From positions 186,001 to 250,000 of the forward strand of contig JAKQEQ010000017.1 of NCBI GenBank assembly GCA_029556545.1: a DNA stretch of 64,000 bases, given 5' to 3'. Numbering within the stretch: the stretch's first letter is position 1; each line of letters starts with the position of its first letter. A model generated the notes under the pieces. That model was not told where the DNA came from. It did not search any database and was given only the letters and a program-made list of their open reading frames with translations. This document shows, one piece after another, positions 28,905-37,558 of this stretch. Position numbers and translations under genes: made by a program. This stretch comes from Candidatus Hydrogenedentota bacterium (lineage in GTDB: Bacteria; Hydrogenedentota; Hydrogenedentia; Hydrogenedentales; JAGMZX01).

Positions 28905-29665
28905 ACGTCCTTGTCCTCGAAAGCGAGGGCCGCGAGAATGAGCAACGCCGCCGTATAGGCCAGCCCGTAAACCAAGACCCACGCGACATACGCCGGAGCG
29001 ACAGGCACACCGTTGGCCGCTTCCGCGCGGATGTCGAAGTTGCTCAGGTTCGGGATGAGGTAATAGGCGATTTCGAGCACTTGTTTCGCGACGGTGCCGT
29101 CGAACTGCGGCGGCAAGTCGCGAAACACGCCGGTGGCATGGCCGAATGCGTACACGGAAAAGACAATAATTGCACCCAGAATGGGCGAGGTCAGCGCGGA
29201 AAGGAGCACAGCGAAGGCTGTTACCAGCAGCAGTTTCCAGTAAATGAGCAGGATCGCGAGGAAGAACATGGCGTCGAGGCCGCCGCCGAGCAGCAGCACG
29301 TACACCGCCGAGACGCCCGTCATGATCGCCGTAACAGCCAGGAGCAGTCCCATAAGGCCGAGATACTTACCCAGAATGAATTCGTAGCGGTGCATCGGCT
29401 GCGTGATGATCGTGTACAGCGTGCGCTTGTCGATCTCCTTGTACACGAGGCTCGTGCCGACGAAGATGGCGATCAACACGCCAAACAGCGAAATCGCCGC
29501 CAGCGCGATATCCTTGACGATTTTGATGTCCTGCCCGATGCTGATCCAGCCGAGCGCCTTTGACCCGAAGATGGTCACGCCTGCGAAGAAGAGCAGCACG
29601 TACAGCACCTTGTCGCGCACGGACTCGCGAAAGGTGTTCCGAGCAACGGCGAGCATGCGGTTCAT
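28901..29665 (-). CDS. ABC-2 type transporter permease
   Basis: 254 residues with six hydrophobic segments. The N-terminal cytoplasmic stretch MLAVARNTFRESVRDKVLYVLLFF is typical of ABC-2 permeases, as is KEIDKRTLYTIITQPMHRYEFILGK between helices 2 and 3. Its ATG overlaps the TGA of the ATPase gene (29662-29665), and its own stop overlaps the next start, so all three genes are translationally coupled. Likely exports an unknown substrate or takes part in surface assembly, as in gliding or lantibiotic-immunity exporters. Confidence 0.85.
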   Translation of the reverse strand: MNRMLAVARNTFRESVRDKVLYVLLFFAGVTIFGSKALGWISIGQDIKIVKDIALAAISLFGVLIAIFVGTSLVYKEIDKRTLYTIITQPMHRYEFILGKYLGLMGLLLAVTAIMTGVSAVYVLLLGGGLDAMFFLAILLIYWKLLLVTAFAVLLSALTSPILGAIIVFSVYAFGHATGVFRDLPPQFDGTVAKQVLEIAYYLIPNLSNFDIRAEAANGVPVAPAYVAWVLVYGLAYTAALLILAALAFEDKDV

Positions 29666-30591
29666 GAAGCCTTATCCTTCTCCTGTGCTTCGATGAAGTA
29701 GTCTTCGAGCGACTTGCGAACCGGGCTGAATTCGACGAGCCGCCCGCCCGCGCCGTGCACGGCCCGCACCAGGTCATTGGCGGCGTCCTGGCCGTCCACG
29801 AGGAAAGCGTCCAATTCATCGAGGGTCCGATGCGATACGGCGCGCGCCGCCAGTGGTCGCGCCGCTTCCGGCGAGAGCCCGGCCACGATGATTTCGACCT
29901 GCTTCACCTGTTCGCCAAGCAATTCATCGAGCCGGCCTTCGTGAGTAAGGCGACCGCGAACGAGGATTCCGACCCGGTCACAAATCTGCTCGACGTCGCC
30001 CAGCACGTGGGAACTGAAGAACAGGGTCTTCTTCGCATCGCGCATCCACAGAATCAACTCGCGAATCGACCGCCGACCCAACGGATCGAGCCCACTCATC
30101 GGTTCATCGAGGATAAGAATCGGCGGGTCTCCCACCAACGCCACCGCGAATCCGAGCCGCTGGCGCATCCCCTTTGAGAACCCTTTGACGCGCTGGTCCG
30201 CGATACCGCGCAAATCGAGCATGCCGGCGAGTTTCTCCCACTCGCGCGCCCGCGCCGCCGCATCGAGCCCTTGAAGTCTGGCGTAGAAATCAATCGTCTC
30301 CCGCGGCGTCAGGTACTCGTAGAAATAGGGCTGCTCCGGCAGGTAGCCGATGAGCCCCCGGGCCTTGCGCGTCCGCGCGTTCTCGCCAAGCACGAACGCC
30401 TCGCCCGAGGTGGGTCGCAGCAGGCTGCACAGTATCTTGATTGTCGTGGTCTTGCCCGCGCCGTTCCGCCCGAGGAACCCGTAAACCTCGCCCTCGCGCA
30501 CGTTCAGGTCCACGGCCTCCAACGCGCGCATCTGTGTCCTGCCCACCGCGCGGTAGACCTTGCCCAATTCACGTGTCACAATCGCCGACAT
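29662..30591 (-). CDS. ABC transporter ATP-binding protein
   Basis: 309 residues from ATG 30591; the upstream ATG 30603 has its AAGGA directly abutting it and is less suited. Walker A GRNGAGKTTTIKIL, signature VKGFSKGMRQRL, Walker B ILDEPMSGLDP and switch His in FFSSHVLGDVEQ are all intact. The C-terminal 80 residues form the accessory domain of ABC-2 exporters. First gene of a three-gene coupled operon with permease and TPR-like protein. Confidence 0.92.
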   Translation of the reverse strand: MSAIVTRELGKVYRAVGRTQMRALEAVDLNVREGEVYGFLGRNGAGKTTTIKILCSLLRPTSGEAFVLGENARTRKARGLIGYLPEQPYFYEYLTPRETIDFYARLQGLDAAARAREWEKLAGMLDLRGIADQRVKGFSKGMRQRLGFAVALVGDPPILILDEPMSGLDPLGRRSIRELILWMRDAKKTLFFSSHVLGDVEQICDRVGILVRGRLTHEGRLDELLGEQVKQVEIIVAGLSPEAARPLAARAVSHRTLDELDAFLVDGQDAANDLVRAVHGAGGRLVEFSPVRKSLEDYFIEAQEKDKAS

Positions 30592-30791
30592 AGCCGCATC
30601 CATTCCTTACCGAATTCCCGTGTTCCGCGGAAATTCTATCGCGAGCGGCGTCGCTTGTCCAGACCCTGAGATTCCCGTTGCATGCGCGACGCCCCCATGC
30701 GTCCCACGCTTCGAGTAATTGACAAAATGGGTATAGCATGAGACAATTAACGATGGCGTCATGTGCGTCGCCAAGGTGGAAGCGCGCGTTT

Positions 30792-31376
30792 ATGGGAGTG
30801 CGTATAGATACTTCCGCTGTGGATGCGCTCGCGTTTCGACGCGTAACGCGAGACGAAGGACCCGGTCTATTTCGCCGCGGCAGGGGGGAACTGGCCCCGG
30901 CGGGACGCACGCCGGAGTCCCAGCAAAGAGAACAGCCGCCAAGGGCCGGTTTCGGGGAGGGCACGGTATCGCTTCCCGGGGCGACCCTCCGCACGGTAAA
31001 GCGAAATCTGTATGAGGCGCGGCGGGTGGTGCCGAGCGTCGAGGAAATGCGCCGTGAGGCGGCGGCCCGCATTCGCCAGGAGCAAGCGCGACTCGAGGCC
31101 GAGTCACGCATCGGCGGGCGCGAGGTTCGCGCGCCGGAACCACACCGCGCCGTCGATCCCGAGGCGGAAGCGGCGGAGCGTCGTGCGGAAGAAGTTGCCG
31201 CGCCCGATCCCCAACGGCTCCGCCCGAAAGCCGCGCCGCAATCGCGTGTGTTCGAGGAGCAACAGGAAGCAATCCCGCGGGTACGTGACCAGCGTGCTAC
31301 TCCCGCGCCAGCGCCGCGCCCCGCTCCGGAACGGCAACCGCCGGGAACGCCGGTCCGTCTCGATATCCTCATCTGA
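30792..31376 (+). CDS. Hypothetical protein, charged coiled-coil, Pro-rich tail
   Basis: 194 residues from ATG 30792, which has GGTGGA about 11 bases upstream; the frame opens at 30738. No signal peptide. Residues 85-150 are a charged helix (VEEMRREAAARIRQEQARLEAES, RAEEVAA), the tail is Arg/Pro-rich. No family recognised. The opposite strand also carries a long open frame here, but that one crosses into convincing genes. Whether this is translated is uncertain. Confidence 0.45.
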   Translation: MGVRIDTSAVDALAFRRVTRDEGPGLFRRGRGELAPAGRTPESQQREQPPRAGFGEGTVSLPGATLRTVKRNLYEARRVVPSVEEMRREAAARIRQEQARLEAESRIGGREVRAPEPHRAVDPEAEAAERRAEEVAAPDPQRLRPKAAPQSRVFEEQQEAIPRVRDQRATPAPAPRPAPERQPPGTPVRLDILI

Positions 31377-31519
31377 CAAGACCCCCCATACACACGCTTG
31401 GCGCTTGCGGCGCCCCCTTGTAGCGCGTCCGCGGCGTATAGTACCGTAACAGCGTCGGCATGAGCCGTGCCGGGCAAGCGGCAACATAACCCAACAACAC
31501 CTCTTGAAGGAGTCTGGCC

Positions 31520-32200
31520 ATGATGACGCGCGTCGCGCTGTTCCTGGTTGCCGTACTGATTGTATTGGGCGTATTGGTGACCGTCTATGCGCTTCTGGAG
31601 CGCCAGGGGGTCGAAACTGAGACCGTGAAGGAGCCGACGAAGGAGGAGTTGATGCCTGAACTGCGCGGTCTGGTAATGCCCTTGCGCCAGGTGCTGGACA
31701 CCCCGGTCGGATCGGGCATTGTCATGACGCCGTACGTGCGTGAACAAGTGGTGGGCGCCGTGCGCGAGGCGCAGCTCAAGTACGGGGGCACCGAGGGAGG
31801 GAGGGCAGCCCTGAGAGCCCTCGCGGACGAAGTGGGCGAGATGGCGAAGGAAGCGCGCGACCGGGAGAAGTGGGCGGTGGTGCAGGCTTGCATCGATGTG
31901 TATGAACTTCTCGGAATGACCAGCCTTATGTTGCGCCGCATGGACCAAAAAGCCGAACTCATGCTGGCCATGCCGAAAGTGCGCGTGGTCGGCATCGTGG
32001 ATGACCCCGGGAAAGAACAGACTTACATCCTCATGCGCTTGATCGACCGCGAGACCCAGCAGTTCGAGAGCCGGTACGCGCGCGTGGGCGAGGAGGTGGA
32101 CAGCCTGAAGATACTTGACATTGTCGGCAGAAACGCGGGCGTGCGGTTTGCCTATACGCGAATTCCCGGCCTCGAATTCGAGGTCGAGGTCTTCAAATAG
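31520..32200 (+). CDS. Membrane-anchored hypothetical protein
   Basis: 226 residues; GAAGGAG lies eight bases before ATG 31520. One N-terminal helix (VALFLVAVLIVLGVLVTVYAL), then a helical domain (ELRGLVMPLRQVLDTP, ALRALADEVGEMAKEARDRE) and a C-terminal beta part (KVRVVGIVDDPGKEQTYILMRL...YTRIPGLEFEVEVFK) that may be a small OB- or SH3-like fold. No family recognised. A TATAGT (31437-31442) upstream may be its -10. Confidence 0.65.
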   Translation: MMTRVALFLVAVLIVLGVLVTVYALLERQGVETETVKEPTKEELMPELRGLVMPLRQVLDTPVGSGIVMTPYVREQVVGAVREAQLKYGGTEGGRAALRALADEVGEMAKEARDREKWAVVQACIDVYELLGMTSLMLRRMDQKAELMLAMPKVRVVGIVDDPGKEQTYILMRLIDRETQQFESRYARVGEEVDSLKILDIVGRNAGVRFAYTRIPGLEFEVEVFK

Positions 32201-32246
32201 GGGCCGGCGGCTGAATCGGGCAAGGAGGTGAGCGCGCGAAGCGGTC

Positions 32247-32780
32247 ATGAAACCCTTTCACAAGCGGACTTTTAGGGGCCCGGGCCAGTTCCTCGCCGAG
32301 GGGGGTTACCTGCTCCGAAGGGCATGGGCGGTCGCTCGTCTCTTGCGCGGAAACGGCCTCGAATCGGGGCTTCGCGAGCGGTTGTTTCTCGCCGTCACGC
32401 AGGTGAACCAGTGCCGTACCTGCGCGTGGGCGCACACACGCATCGCGCTCGGGGAGGGCGTCGCGGCGGACGAAGTGCGCGCGCTCCTGCGCCGCGATCT
32501 GGAGGCGACCCCCGAAGCGGAACGGGAGGCGGTCCTCTACGCGCAGCACTGGGCCGACACGGACGGACGCCCTGACGCTGAGGCCGTGTCGCGTCTCGCG
32601 ATCCGCTATGACGCGGACACGCTCGACCGTATTCACTTGGCGCTGCGGTTCATCCGCTTCTCCAACTATCTCGGGAACTTGACGGAGCATCTCGTATTCC
32701 GGATCACCTTCGGACGGCTGGGCGATGCCGGCGGCGGGCCGAAAGCGCCGGGCGGCGCCGCTCCCGATGAACTCCCGTGA
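32247..32780 (+). CDS. AhpD-like carboxymuconolactone decarboxylase family protein
   Basis: 177 residues. The redox motif C-x2-C-x3-H is present (NQCRTCAWAHTRIALGEGV), as in alkylhydroperoxidase AhpD. The helical rest (LRRDLEATPEAEREAVLYAQHW) fits the family. Likely a small thiol peroxidase or related redox protein in the cytoplasm. ATG 32247 has GGAGGTG 16 bases upstream, long spacing; no better in-frame start is seen. A few bases separate it from the amidohydrolase gene downstream. Confidence 0.75.
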   Translation: MKPFHKRTFRGPGQFLAEGGYLLRRAWAVARLLRGNGLESGLRERLFLAVTQVNQCRTCAWAHTRIALGEGVAADEVRALLRRDLEATPEAEREAVLYAQHWADTDGRPDAEAVSRLAIRYDADTLDRIHLALRFIRFSNYLGNLTEHLVFRITFGRLGDAGGGPKAPGGAAPDELP

Positions 32781-32808
32781 GACCGGATGAGTAAGAGAGG
32801 ACGCTACG

Positions 32809-33618
32809 ATGATTGTGGATGTCTGGATGCAGCATCCGACCCGGAGGTTCCTCGAACAGCCGTATTTCGACTCGTTGCGGCGCTGGACGGGCGCGCTCGA
32901 ACCGGTGGAAATCCCTATCGAGTTCACGGTCGGCGCCTTCGAGGCGGCGGGCGTTGCGAAAGCGTTGCTCTGTGCTTGGCACGGACCGTGCGGCGCGTTG
33001 ATCAGCAACGACGAGGTGGCGGCATGGGTCGGACAGTTCCCGGACCGGTTCGTGGGCGTCGCATCGGTGAACCTGTACCGCCCGATGGACGCCGTGCGCG
33101 AGCTGCGGCGTTGCGTGCGCGAACTCGGTTTCAAGGGGCTGCGCATCGTGCCTTGGCTTTGGAACCTGCCGCCGAATGATCGCCGCTATTATCCGCTGTT
33201 CGCGGAGTGCGTCGAACTCGGGATTCCGTTCCTGACGCAAATCGGGCACACCGGGCCGCTGTGCCCCTCCGAGCCGGGCCGGCCCATCCCCTACCTCGAT
33301 GACGTGGCCCTCGAATTCCCGGACCTCGTCATCATCGGTGGACACGTGGGCTTCCCCTGGGTGAACGAAATGATCTCACTGGCCACGAAGTACCCGAATG
33401 TGTTCATCGATACCTCCGCCTATAAGCTCGGGCGACTTCCCGCGGAATTGACGGAATACATGCGCGGGCGAGGACGTGAGAGGGTCATGTTCGGATCGAA
33501 TTATCCAATGGTGTCGCCGGAAGCCTGCCTGAAAGACCTCGATGCGCTCGGCTTGGACGACGAGGCTCGCGCACTCTTTCTCGGCGGCAATGCGGCGCGT
33601 GTTTTCGGACTGGCGTAG
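32809..33618 (+). CDS. Amidohydrolase-2 family protein with altered metal site
   Basis: 269 residues; GAGAGG precedes ATG 32809. TIM-barrel layout of the amidohydrolase-2 (ACMSD/LigW) type: VGVASVNLYRPMDAVRELRR, FKGLRIVPWLWNLPPND, FLTQIGHTG, IIGGHVGFPW, NVFIDTSAY and MFGSNYPM. The first HxH metal motif is replaced by DVWMQHP, and the catalytic Asp of FGSDYP is Asn. The central His residues (IGHTG, GGHVG) remain. It may bind one metal or act as a non-hydrolytic decarboxylase-like or lactonase-like protein. Activity is uncertain. Confidence 0.7.
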   Translation: MIVDVWMQHPTRRFLEQPYFDSLRRWTGALEPVEIPIEFTVGAFEAAGVAKALLCAWHGPCGALISNDEVAAWVGQFPDRFVGVASVNLYRPMDAVRELRRCVRELGFKGLRIVPWLWNLPPNDRRYYPLFAECVELGIPFLTQIGHTGPLCPSEPGRPIPYLDDVALEFPDLVIIGGHVGFPWVNEMISLATKYPNVFIDTSAYKLGRLPAELTEYMRGRGRERVMFGSNYPMVSPEACLKDLDALGLDDEARALFLGGNAARVFGLA

Positions 33619-33638
33619 CGGAAAACCGGGGGAACCCC

Positions 33639-35051
33639 ATGAGCGACAAGAAGACGCCTGGATACGCCCACTTCAGCGGGATCGGCGGCACGGGCATGGT
33701 CGCCGGCGCGCGCCTCGCCCTTGAGGCCGGATGGGCGGTGCGCGGCAGTGATACGCCTCTGTACCCGCCCACCTCGCACATGGTCGCGGCGCTTGGTGTG
33801 CCGGTCGCGTATGCCTACGACGCGGCCAACCTCGCGTGGAACCCGGATGTGGTGGTCGTCGGCAACGCGTTAAGCCGGGGCAATCCCGAGGTCGAGCACG
33901 CCCTTGAGCGCCGCATGCGCATCATGAGCCTGCCCGAATGGCTCAAGGAACACGTGCTCCGCGAGCGTCGCTCGATAGTCATTGCCGGCACTCACGGCAA
34001 GACAACCACGGCGGCCCTGACGGCGTTCGTCCTCGACCAGTGCGGTCTGGCTCCCGGATTCTTCATCGGTGGTCAGCCGCTGGATTTCGCCCATTCGGCG
34101 CGTCTCGGCGCGCCCGGCGCGCCGTTTGTCATCGAAGGCGACGAGTACGACTCGGCGTTTTTCGATAAGCGCGCCAAGTTCCTGCACTATTTGCCCGAAA
34201 TTGCGGTGGTCACGTCCATCGAGTTCGATCACGGTGACATCTACGCGGACCTCGCGGAAATCGAGACGGCGTTCCAGCGCATGCTGCGACAAATCCCGCG
34301 ATCGGGCAGACTCATAGCCTGCGCGGACAACCACGCGGCGTCGCTCCTGCCGCATGTGTTCAGCGAGACCGCCACCTACGGGTTCGCGCCGGACGCAACG
34401 TGGCGCGGCGAAGTGGTGGACGCCGCAACCCGACGGCTGCGCGTGTATAGGGAGGGCGTGTTCTGGTGCGAGTGCAAGCCTGCCCTCGCGGGTCGCCACA
34501 ACCAGCAGAACACCTTGGCCGCCGTCGCCGTGGCGGGAATTCTGGGCGCGTCGCCCGAGGCCGTAGCAAATGCGGTGCGCTCGTTTCGCGGTGTCCGGCG
34601 GCGCATGGAAGTCTTCATCGAGGTAGGGGGCATCACGTATATCGATGATTTCGCCCACCACCCGACGGCGATTCGCGAGACCATTGCCGCGGCCCGGGAA
34701 CGCTGGCCGAACCGCCGCCTCCGCGTCCTTTTTGAGCCGCGTTCGAACACGACGGTCACGAGACGGTTCCAGACGGAGATGACGGAGGCGTTCGCGGGCG
34801 CGCACGAGGTTTGGCTCGGCCCTATCTACCGCGGCGAGCGCATTCCGGAGGCGGAGCGGCTGGACCGCGACGCGCTGGCCGCCACATTGTGCGGGCGAGG
34901 CGTACGCTGTCGCGCGGCGGAAAGCGTCGAGACCATCGTGACCGAGATACGCGCGACGGAAGCCCCGGGCGACGTCGTGCTGATTCTCAGCAACGGCGCC
35001 TTCGGCGGCATCCACGCACGGTTCCAGGAAACGCATGCAACTTCTGTATAA
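33639..35051 (+). CDS. mpl: UDP-N-acetylmuramate:tripeptide ligase (Mpl)
   Basis: 470 residues. Mur ligase domains in order: N-terminal Rossmann (GIGGTGMVAGARLALEAGW, GSDTPLYPP), ATP-binding P-loop AGTHGKTTTAA, VIEGDEYDSAFFDKRAKF, then the C-terminal glutamate ligase domain (DDFAHHPTAIRETIAAARERW). GSDTPLYPPTS and the length of about 450 separate it from MurC. It ligates recycled L-Ala-gamma-D-Glu-meso-Dap to UDP-MurNAc in cytoplasm, so this organism recycles meso-Dap peptidoglycan. GGGGGAACCC precedes ATG 33639; 20 bases after the amidohydrolase gene. Confidence 0.88.
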   Translation: MSDKKTPGYAHFSGIGGTGMVAGARLALEAGWAVRGSDTPLYPPTSHMVAALGVPVAYAYDAANLAWNPDVVVVGNALSRGNPEVEHALERRMRIMSLPEWLKEHVLRERRSIVIAGTHGKTTTAALTAFVLDQCGLAPGFFIGGQPLDFAHSARLGAPGAPFVIEGDEYDSAFFDKRAKFLHYLPEIAVVTSIEFDHGDIYADLAEIETAFQRMLRQIPRSGRLIACADNHAASLLPHVFSETATYGFAPDATWRGEVVDAATRRLRVYREGVFWCECKPALAGRHNQQNTLAAVAVAGILGASPEAVANAVRSFRGVRRRMEVFIEVGGITYIDDFAHHPTAIRETIAAARERWPNRRLRVLFEPRSNTTVTRRFQTEMTEAFAGAHEVWLGPIYRGERIPEAERLDRDALAATLCGRGVRCRAAESVETIVTEIRATEAPGDVVLILSNGAFGGIHARFQETHATSV

Positions 35052-35143
35052 TCAGGGTTCCGGCGTAGCATGGTTGTCCCGGCCATGATCCTCCACGGGC
35101 AAGACGCCCGTGCTGCTTGCCGGCGGACGCGAGGTGTGCCGAC

Positions 35144-35884
35144 ATGCCCGATCCCGATATGAAACGCATTTTTCAGGAAGCGGCGGAGATCGCGAAGGGG
35201 CTGCCGCGCGGTCTCCAGGAGGCCGCCTTCAACCGCGCCCTCGATGTCCTCTTGGGCGGCGGCACGGACACTACCGAAGAAGAGGCGGACGACACGCGCC
35301 GCATTTTCGCCCTGCCAGGATCGCGCACGCTGCTGGATACGTCGGTGGCGGCCATCAATCTGGTGGCGGACCGCCTCGGTATCGAGGAACTGGACGCGGA
35401 TGAGGTCGCGGAGTTCCTCGAGGAGAAAGTCGGCCCGCACTTGAACGAAGGTATGGTCGGCCGCGCCCTGGACGGCGCGGACAGCATGTTCCGCACGATC
35501 GCCAGTGTGAACCCCCTCCAGACATTCTCTCACCCGTTAGAAGAGGATCAAGCCCAAGACACACGAGACACGCCCAAGAAGAAGGCGGGCGCAAAGCGGA
35601 AGAAACCCGCGGCCAAGGGCGCCAAGTCGCCTGGAAAGACAAAGGGAAAAAGCGAAACGAAACGCGCGTCGGTCAACGGTCCCACGCAGGTAATTGTGGA
35701 CCTGGTCAAACGCGGCTTCTTCGCGTCGGCTCGCACCGCCTCGCAGGTCGCACTGTACCTGAACCGCCAGGGATTCAATTTCACCGTGTATCAACTCACG
35801 CCCGTATTGCTTCACCTGATCCGGGCGGGACTCCTGCAGCGGCGCACGGACGCCCACGGTCAATACGTGTATGAGAAGGCGTGA
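35144..35884 (+). CDS. Hypothetical protein with Lys-rich linker and winged-helix-like tail
   Basis: 246 residues from ATG 35144 (GAGGTG seven bases upstream); an upstream TTG at 35117 is less likely. Residues 1-130 are acidic and helical. A linker of about 40 residues is Lys/Ala-rich (KKKAGAKRKKPAAKGAKSPG), as in histone-like or DNA-binding linkers. The last 70 residues (QVIVDLVKRGFFASARTASQ, VALYLNRQGFNFTVYQLTPV) look like a winged helix. Possibly nucleic-acid binding; no family recognised. Confidence 0.6.
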   Translation: MPDPDMKRIFQEAAEIAKGLPRGLQEAAFNRALDVLLGGGTDTTEEEADDTRRIFALPGSRTLLDTSVAAINLVADRLGIEELDADEVAEFLEEKVGPHLNEGMVGRALDGADSMFRTIASVNPLQTFSHPLEEDQAQDTRDTPKKKAGAKRKKPAAKGAKSPGKTKGKSETKRASVNGPTQVIVDLVKRGFFASARTASQVALYLNRQGFNFTVYQLTPVLLHLIRAGLLQRRTDAHGQYVYEKA

Positions 35885-35910
35885 ACGCCGCGAGCACGTC
35901 CGATGCCTAG

Positions 35911-36024
35911 ACGGGCAAGCCGGGTGTGCCTTATCTGGTTATTGACGGCGAATGGGCGCGCGGTTACGAGCCGGGCAAGCCGTTCTCCGATGAATTCGCG
36001 CGCGGGCTATTCGGCCTCGCGTGA
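35911..36024 (+). pseudogene. Remnant of a glutaredoxin/thioredoxin-fold C-terminus
   Basis: Frame TGKPGVPYLVIDGEWARG then YEPGKPFSDEFARGLFGLA, directly after a stop (TAG 35908) and with no start. The G-V-P-x-L/V-V-I-D-G pattern is the cis-Pro region of thioredoxin-fold proteins. The N-terminal half with the active-site Cys is absent, so this is a fragment. Confidence 0.45.
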
Positions 36025-36066
36025 TTGTCCACCGCCGCCCGCGGAGACGCGGGAGAGGAGTTACAC

Positions 36067-36843
36067 ATGACGAAGCACATCGTACCTTGTTGGCCCCTGT
36101 TGTTGATCGCCGCGTGCATCGGCCCGATGATCGCCGCCGATGAAACCGCGGAAAAGGGGCGGGCCGTCTTCGAGCAATACAAGGATACCGTCGTCACCAT
36201 TCGGACGGTCTTGAGCATGTCCATGGGCGGCAATCCCCAGGAACGAGAGAGCGAAGCGAACGGCACCGTGATCGATGCGATGGGACTTGCCGTGCTCTCG
36301 CTAAGCAGCGTGGACCCAAGCGGGCTCATGGCGCGGCTGGACCGGGGCCGCGATGAAATGGTGACGAAGATCACGAGCATGAAAATGATCCTTGCCGACG
36401 GCACGGAACTGGACGCGGAGATCGTCCTGCGCGACGCGGACCTCGACTTGGCCTTTGTCCGCCCCCTCACGAAGCCCGACTCGGCCATGCCGTTTGTTGA
36501 CCTGACCCAGCCCGGCAAACCCGAGATACTCGATGAGGTCGTCGCCATCGCCCAACTGGGCCAGGTCGCGCGACGCACCCACAGCGCGCTCGTCGAGCGC
36601 GTCGAGGCTGTTGTGGATCGCCCCCGCACCTTCTATGTCCTCGGCGAACACAGGTCCCGCGCCGTCGTATGCTCCCCCGCGTTCACGCTCGACGGCGCCT
36701 TCGTCGGTATCGGTGTATTCCGATCGATCCAGGGGTCGGACCGGCGCACGGGCGACAACGTCCTCATCGTGATCGTGTCCGGCGACGACATCCGCGAGGC
36801 GTCGGCACAAGTGCCACCGTGGCCCGAAACCACCGAACGATGA
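36067..36843 (+). CDS. Secreted degenerate trypsin-like (HtrA-type) protein
   Basis: 258 residues from ATG 36067 (GAGAGGAG upstream; the longer frame from 36025 lacks this). Signal peptide: HIVPCWPLLLIAACIGPMIA. The trypsin fold is recognised from TVVTIRTVLSM...ESEANGTVIDAMGLAVLSLS, where HtrA has GSG-x-x-I-x-x-x-G-x-x-L-T-x-x-H; here the catalytic His is Ser. The DLAFVR strand with its Asp is kept (DADLDLAFVR). The GNSGGP serine loop is replaced by VVCSPAFTLDGAFVGIG. So the triad is lost, and a binding or scaffold role is likelier than proteolysis. Confidence 0.6.
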   Translation: MTKHIVPCWPLLLIAACIGPMIAADETAEKGRAVFEQYKDTVVTIRTVLSMSMGGNPQERESEANGTVIDAMGLAVLSLSSVDPSGLMARLDRGRDEMVTKITSMKMILADGTELDAEIVLRDADLDLAFVRPLTKPDSAMPFVDLTQPGKPEILDEVVAIAQLGQVARRTHSALVERVEAVVDRPRTFYVLGEHRSRAVVCSPAFTLDGAFVGIGVFRSIQGSDRRTGDNVLIVIVSGDDIREASAQVPPWPETTER

Positions 36844-36862
36844 ACATAGAGGATTGAGTGCC

Positions 36863-37555
36863 ATGTTTGCTGCAAGATGCGCGATCGGCCTCGCATTGCT
36901 ATGCGCCTGTGTGGCTCCCGCGCAAGAGGCGTCCGAACCGGCCTCGGGTCGAATGTGGGACAACGCCATTCGCGCCTTCGAATCCGGGGACGCCGCCGCC
37001 CCGCCACCCGAGGGGAGCGTCCTGTTCGTAGGCAGTTCCAGCATCCGTTTGTGGGACCTCAAACAGTATTTTCCCCGTCTTTCGGCACTGAATCGCGGAT
37101 TCGGCGGTTCGCAAATGAGCGATGTGAATCACTATGCGCGCCGCATCGTACTGCCCTACAAGCCCGGCGCAATCGTGTTGTATTCCGGCGACAACGATAT
37201 TGCCTTCGGAAAGACACCCGAGACCGTCTTCGAGGACTACAAACAATTTTTCGCGCTCGTGGCCGAAGCACTGCCCGAGACGCGCCTGATCGTGCTCGGC
37301 GTCAAGCCGAGTCGCGCGCGCTGGAAACATATCGAGGCGCAGCGCGCATTGAACCGCATGATCCGCGAGCGCGCCGCGGGGCTCGACCAGGTGATCTTCA
37401 TCGATACCGAGACCCCGATGCTCGACGAGGAAGGCCAACCGGCGACGACGTTCTACGCGGCCGACGGCCTGCACCTCAGTGCGAAGGGATATGAACTCTG
37501 GGCGGCGCTGGTGCGGCCGCAGGTGTGCACGCCTGAGCAATTACTGGGAGAATGA
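36863..37555 (+). CDS. Secreted SGNH/GDSL hydrolase
   Basis: 230 residues from ATG 36863 (GAGG upstream), with a signal peptide (AIGLALLCACVAPAQ). Block I LFVGSSSIRLW (nucleophile Ser), block II Gly in RGFGGSQMSD, block III GDNDI (Asn) and block V DGLHLSAKGY (Asp-His) are all present, the acetyl-esterase/lipase type of SGNH fold. Probably deacetylates a glycan outside the cell. Five bases separate it from the previous unit; a small gene follows after 3 bases. Confidence 0.85.
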   Translation: MFAARCAIGLALLCACVAPAQEASEPASGRMWDNAIRAFESGDAAAPPPEGSVLFVGSSSIRLWDLKQYFPRLSALNRGFGGSQMSDVNHYARRIVLPYKPGAIVLYSGDNDIAFGKTPETVFEDYKQFFALVAEALPETRLIVLGVKPSRARWKHIEAQRALNRMIRERAAGLDQVIFIDTETPMLDEEGQPATTFYAADGLHLSAKGYELWAALVRPQVCTPEQLLGE

Positions 37556-37558
37556 CGG

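Noticed and set aside
30569-32248. 559-codon minus-strand frame
   Set aside because: It contains low-complexity Arg/Ser stretches and overlaps the plus-strand membrane protein with a good RBS; no domain is seen.
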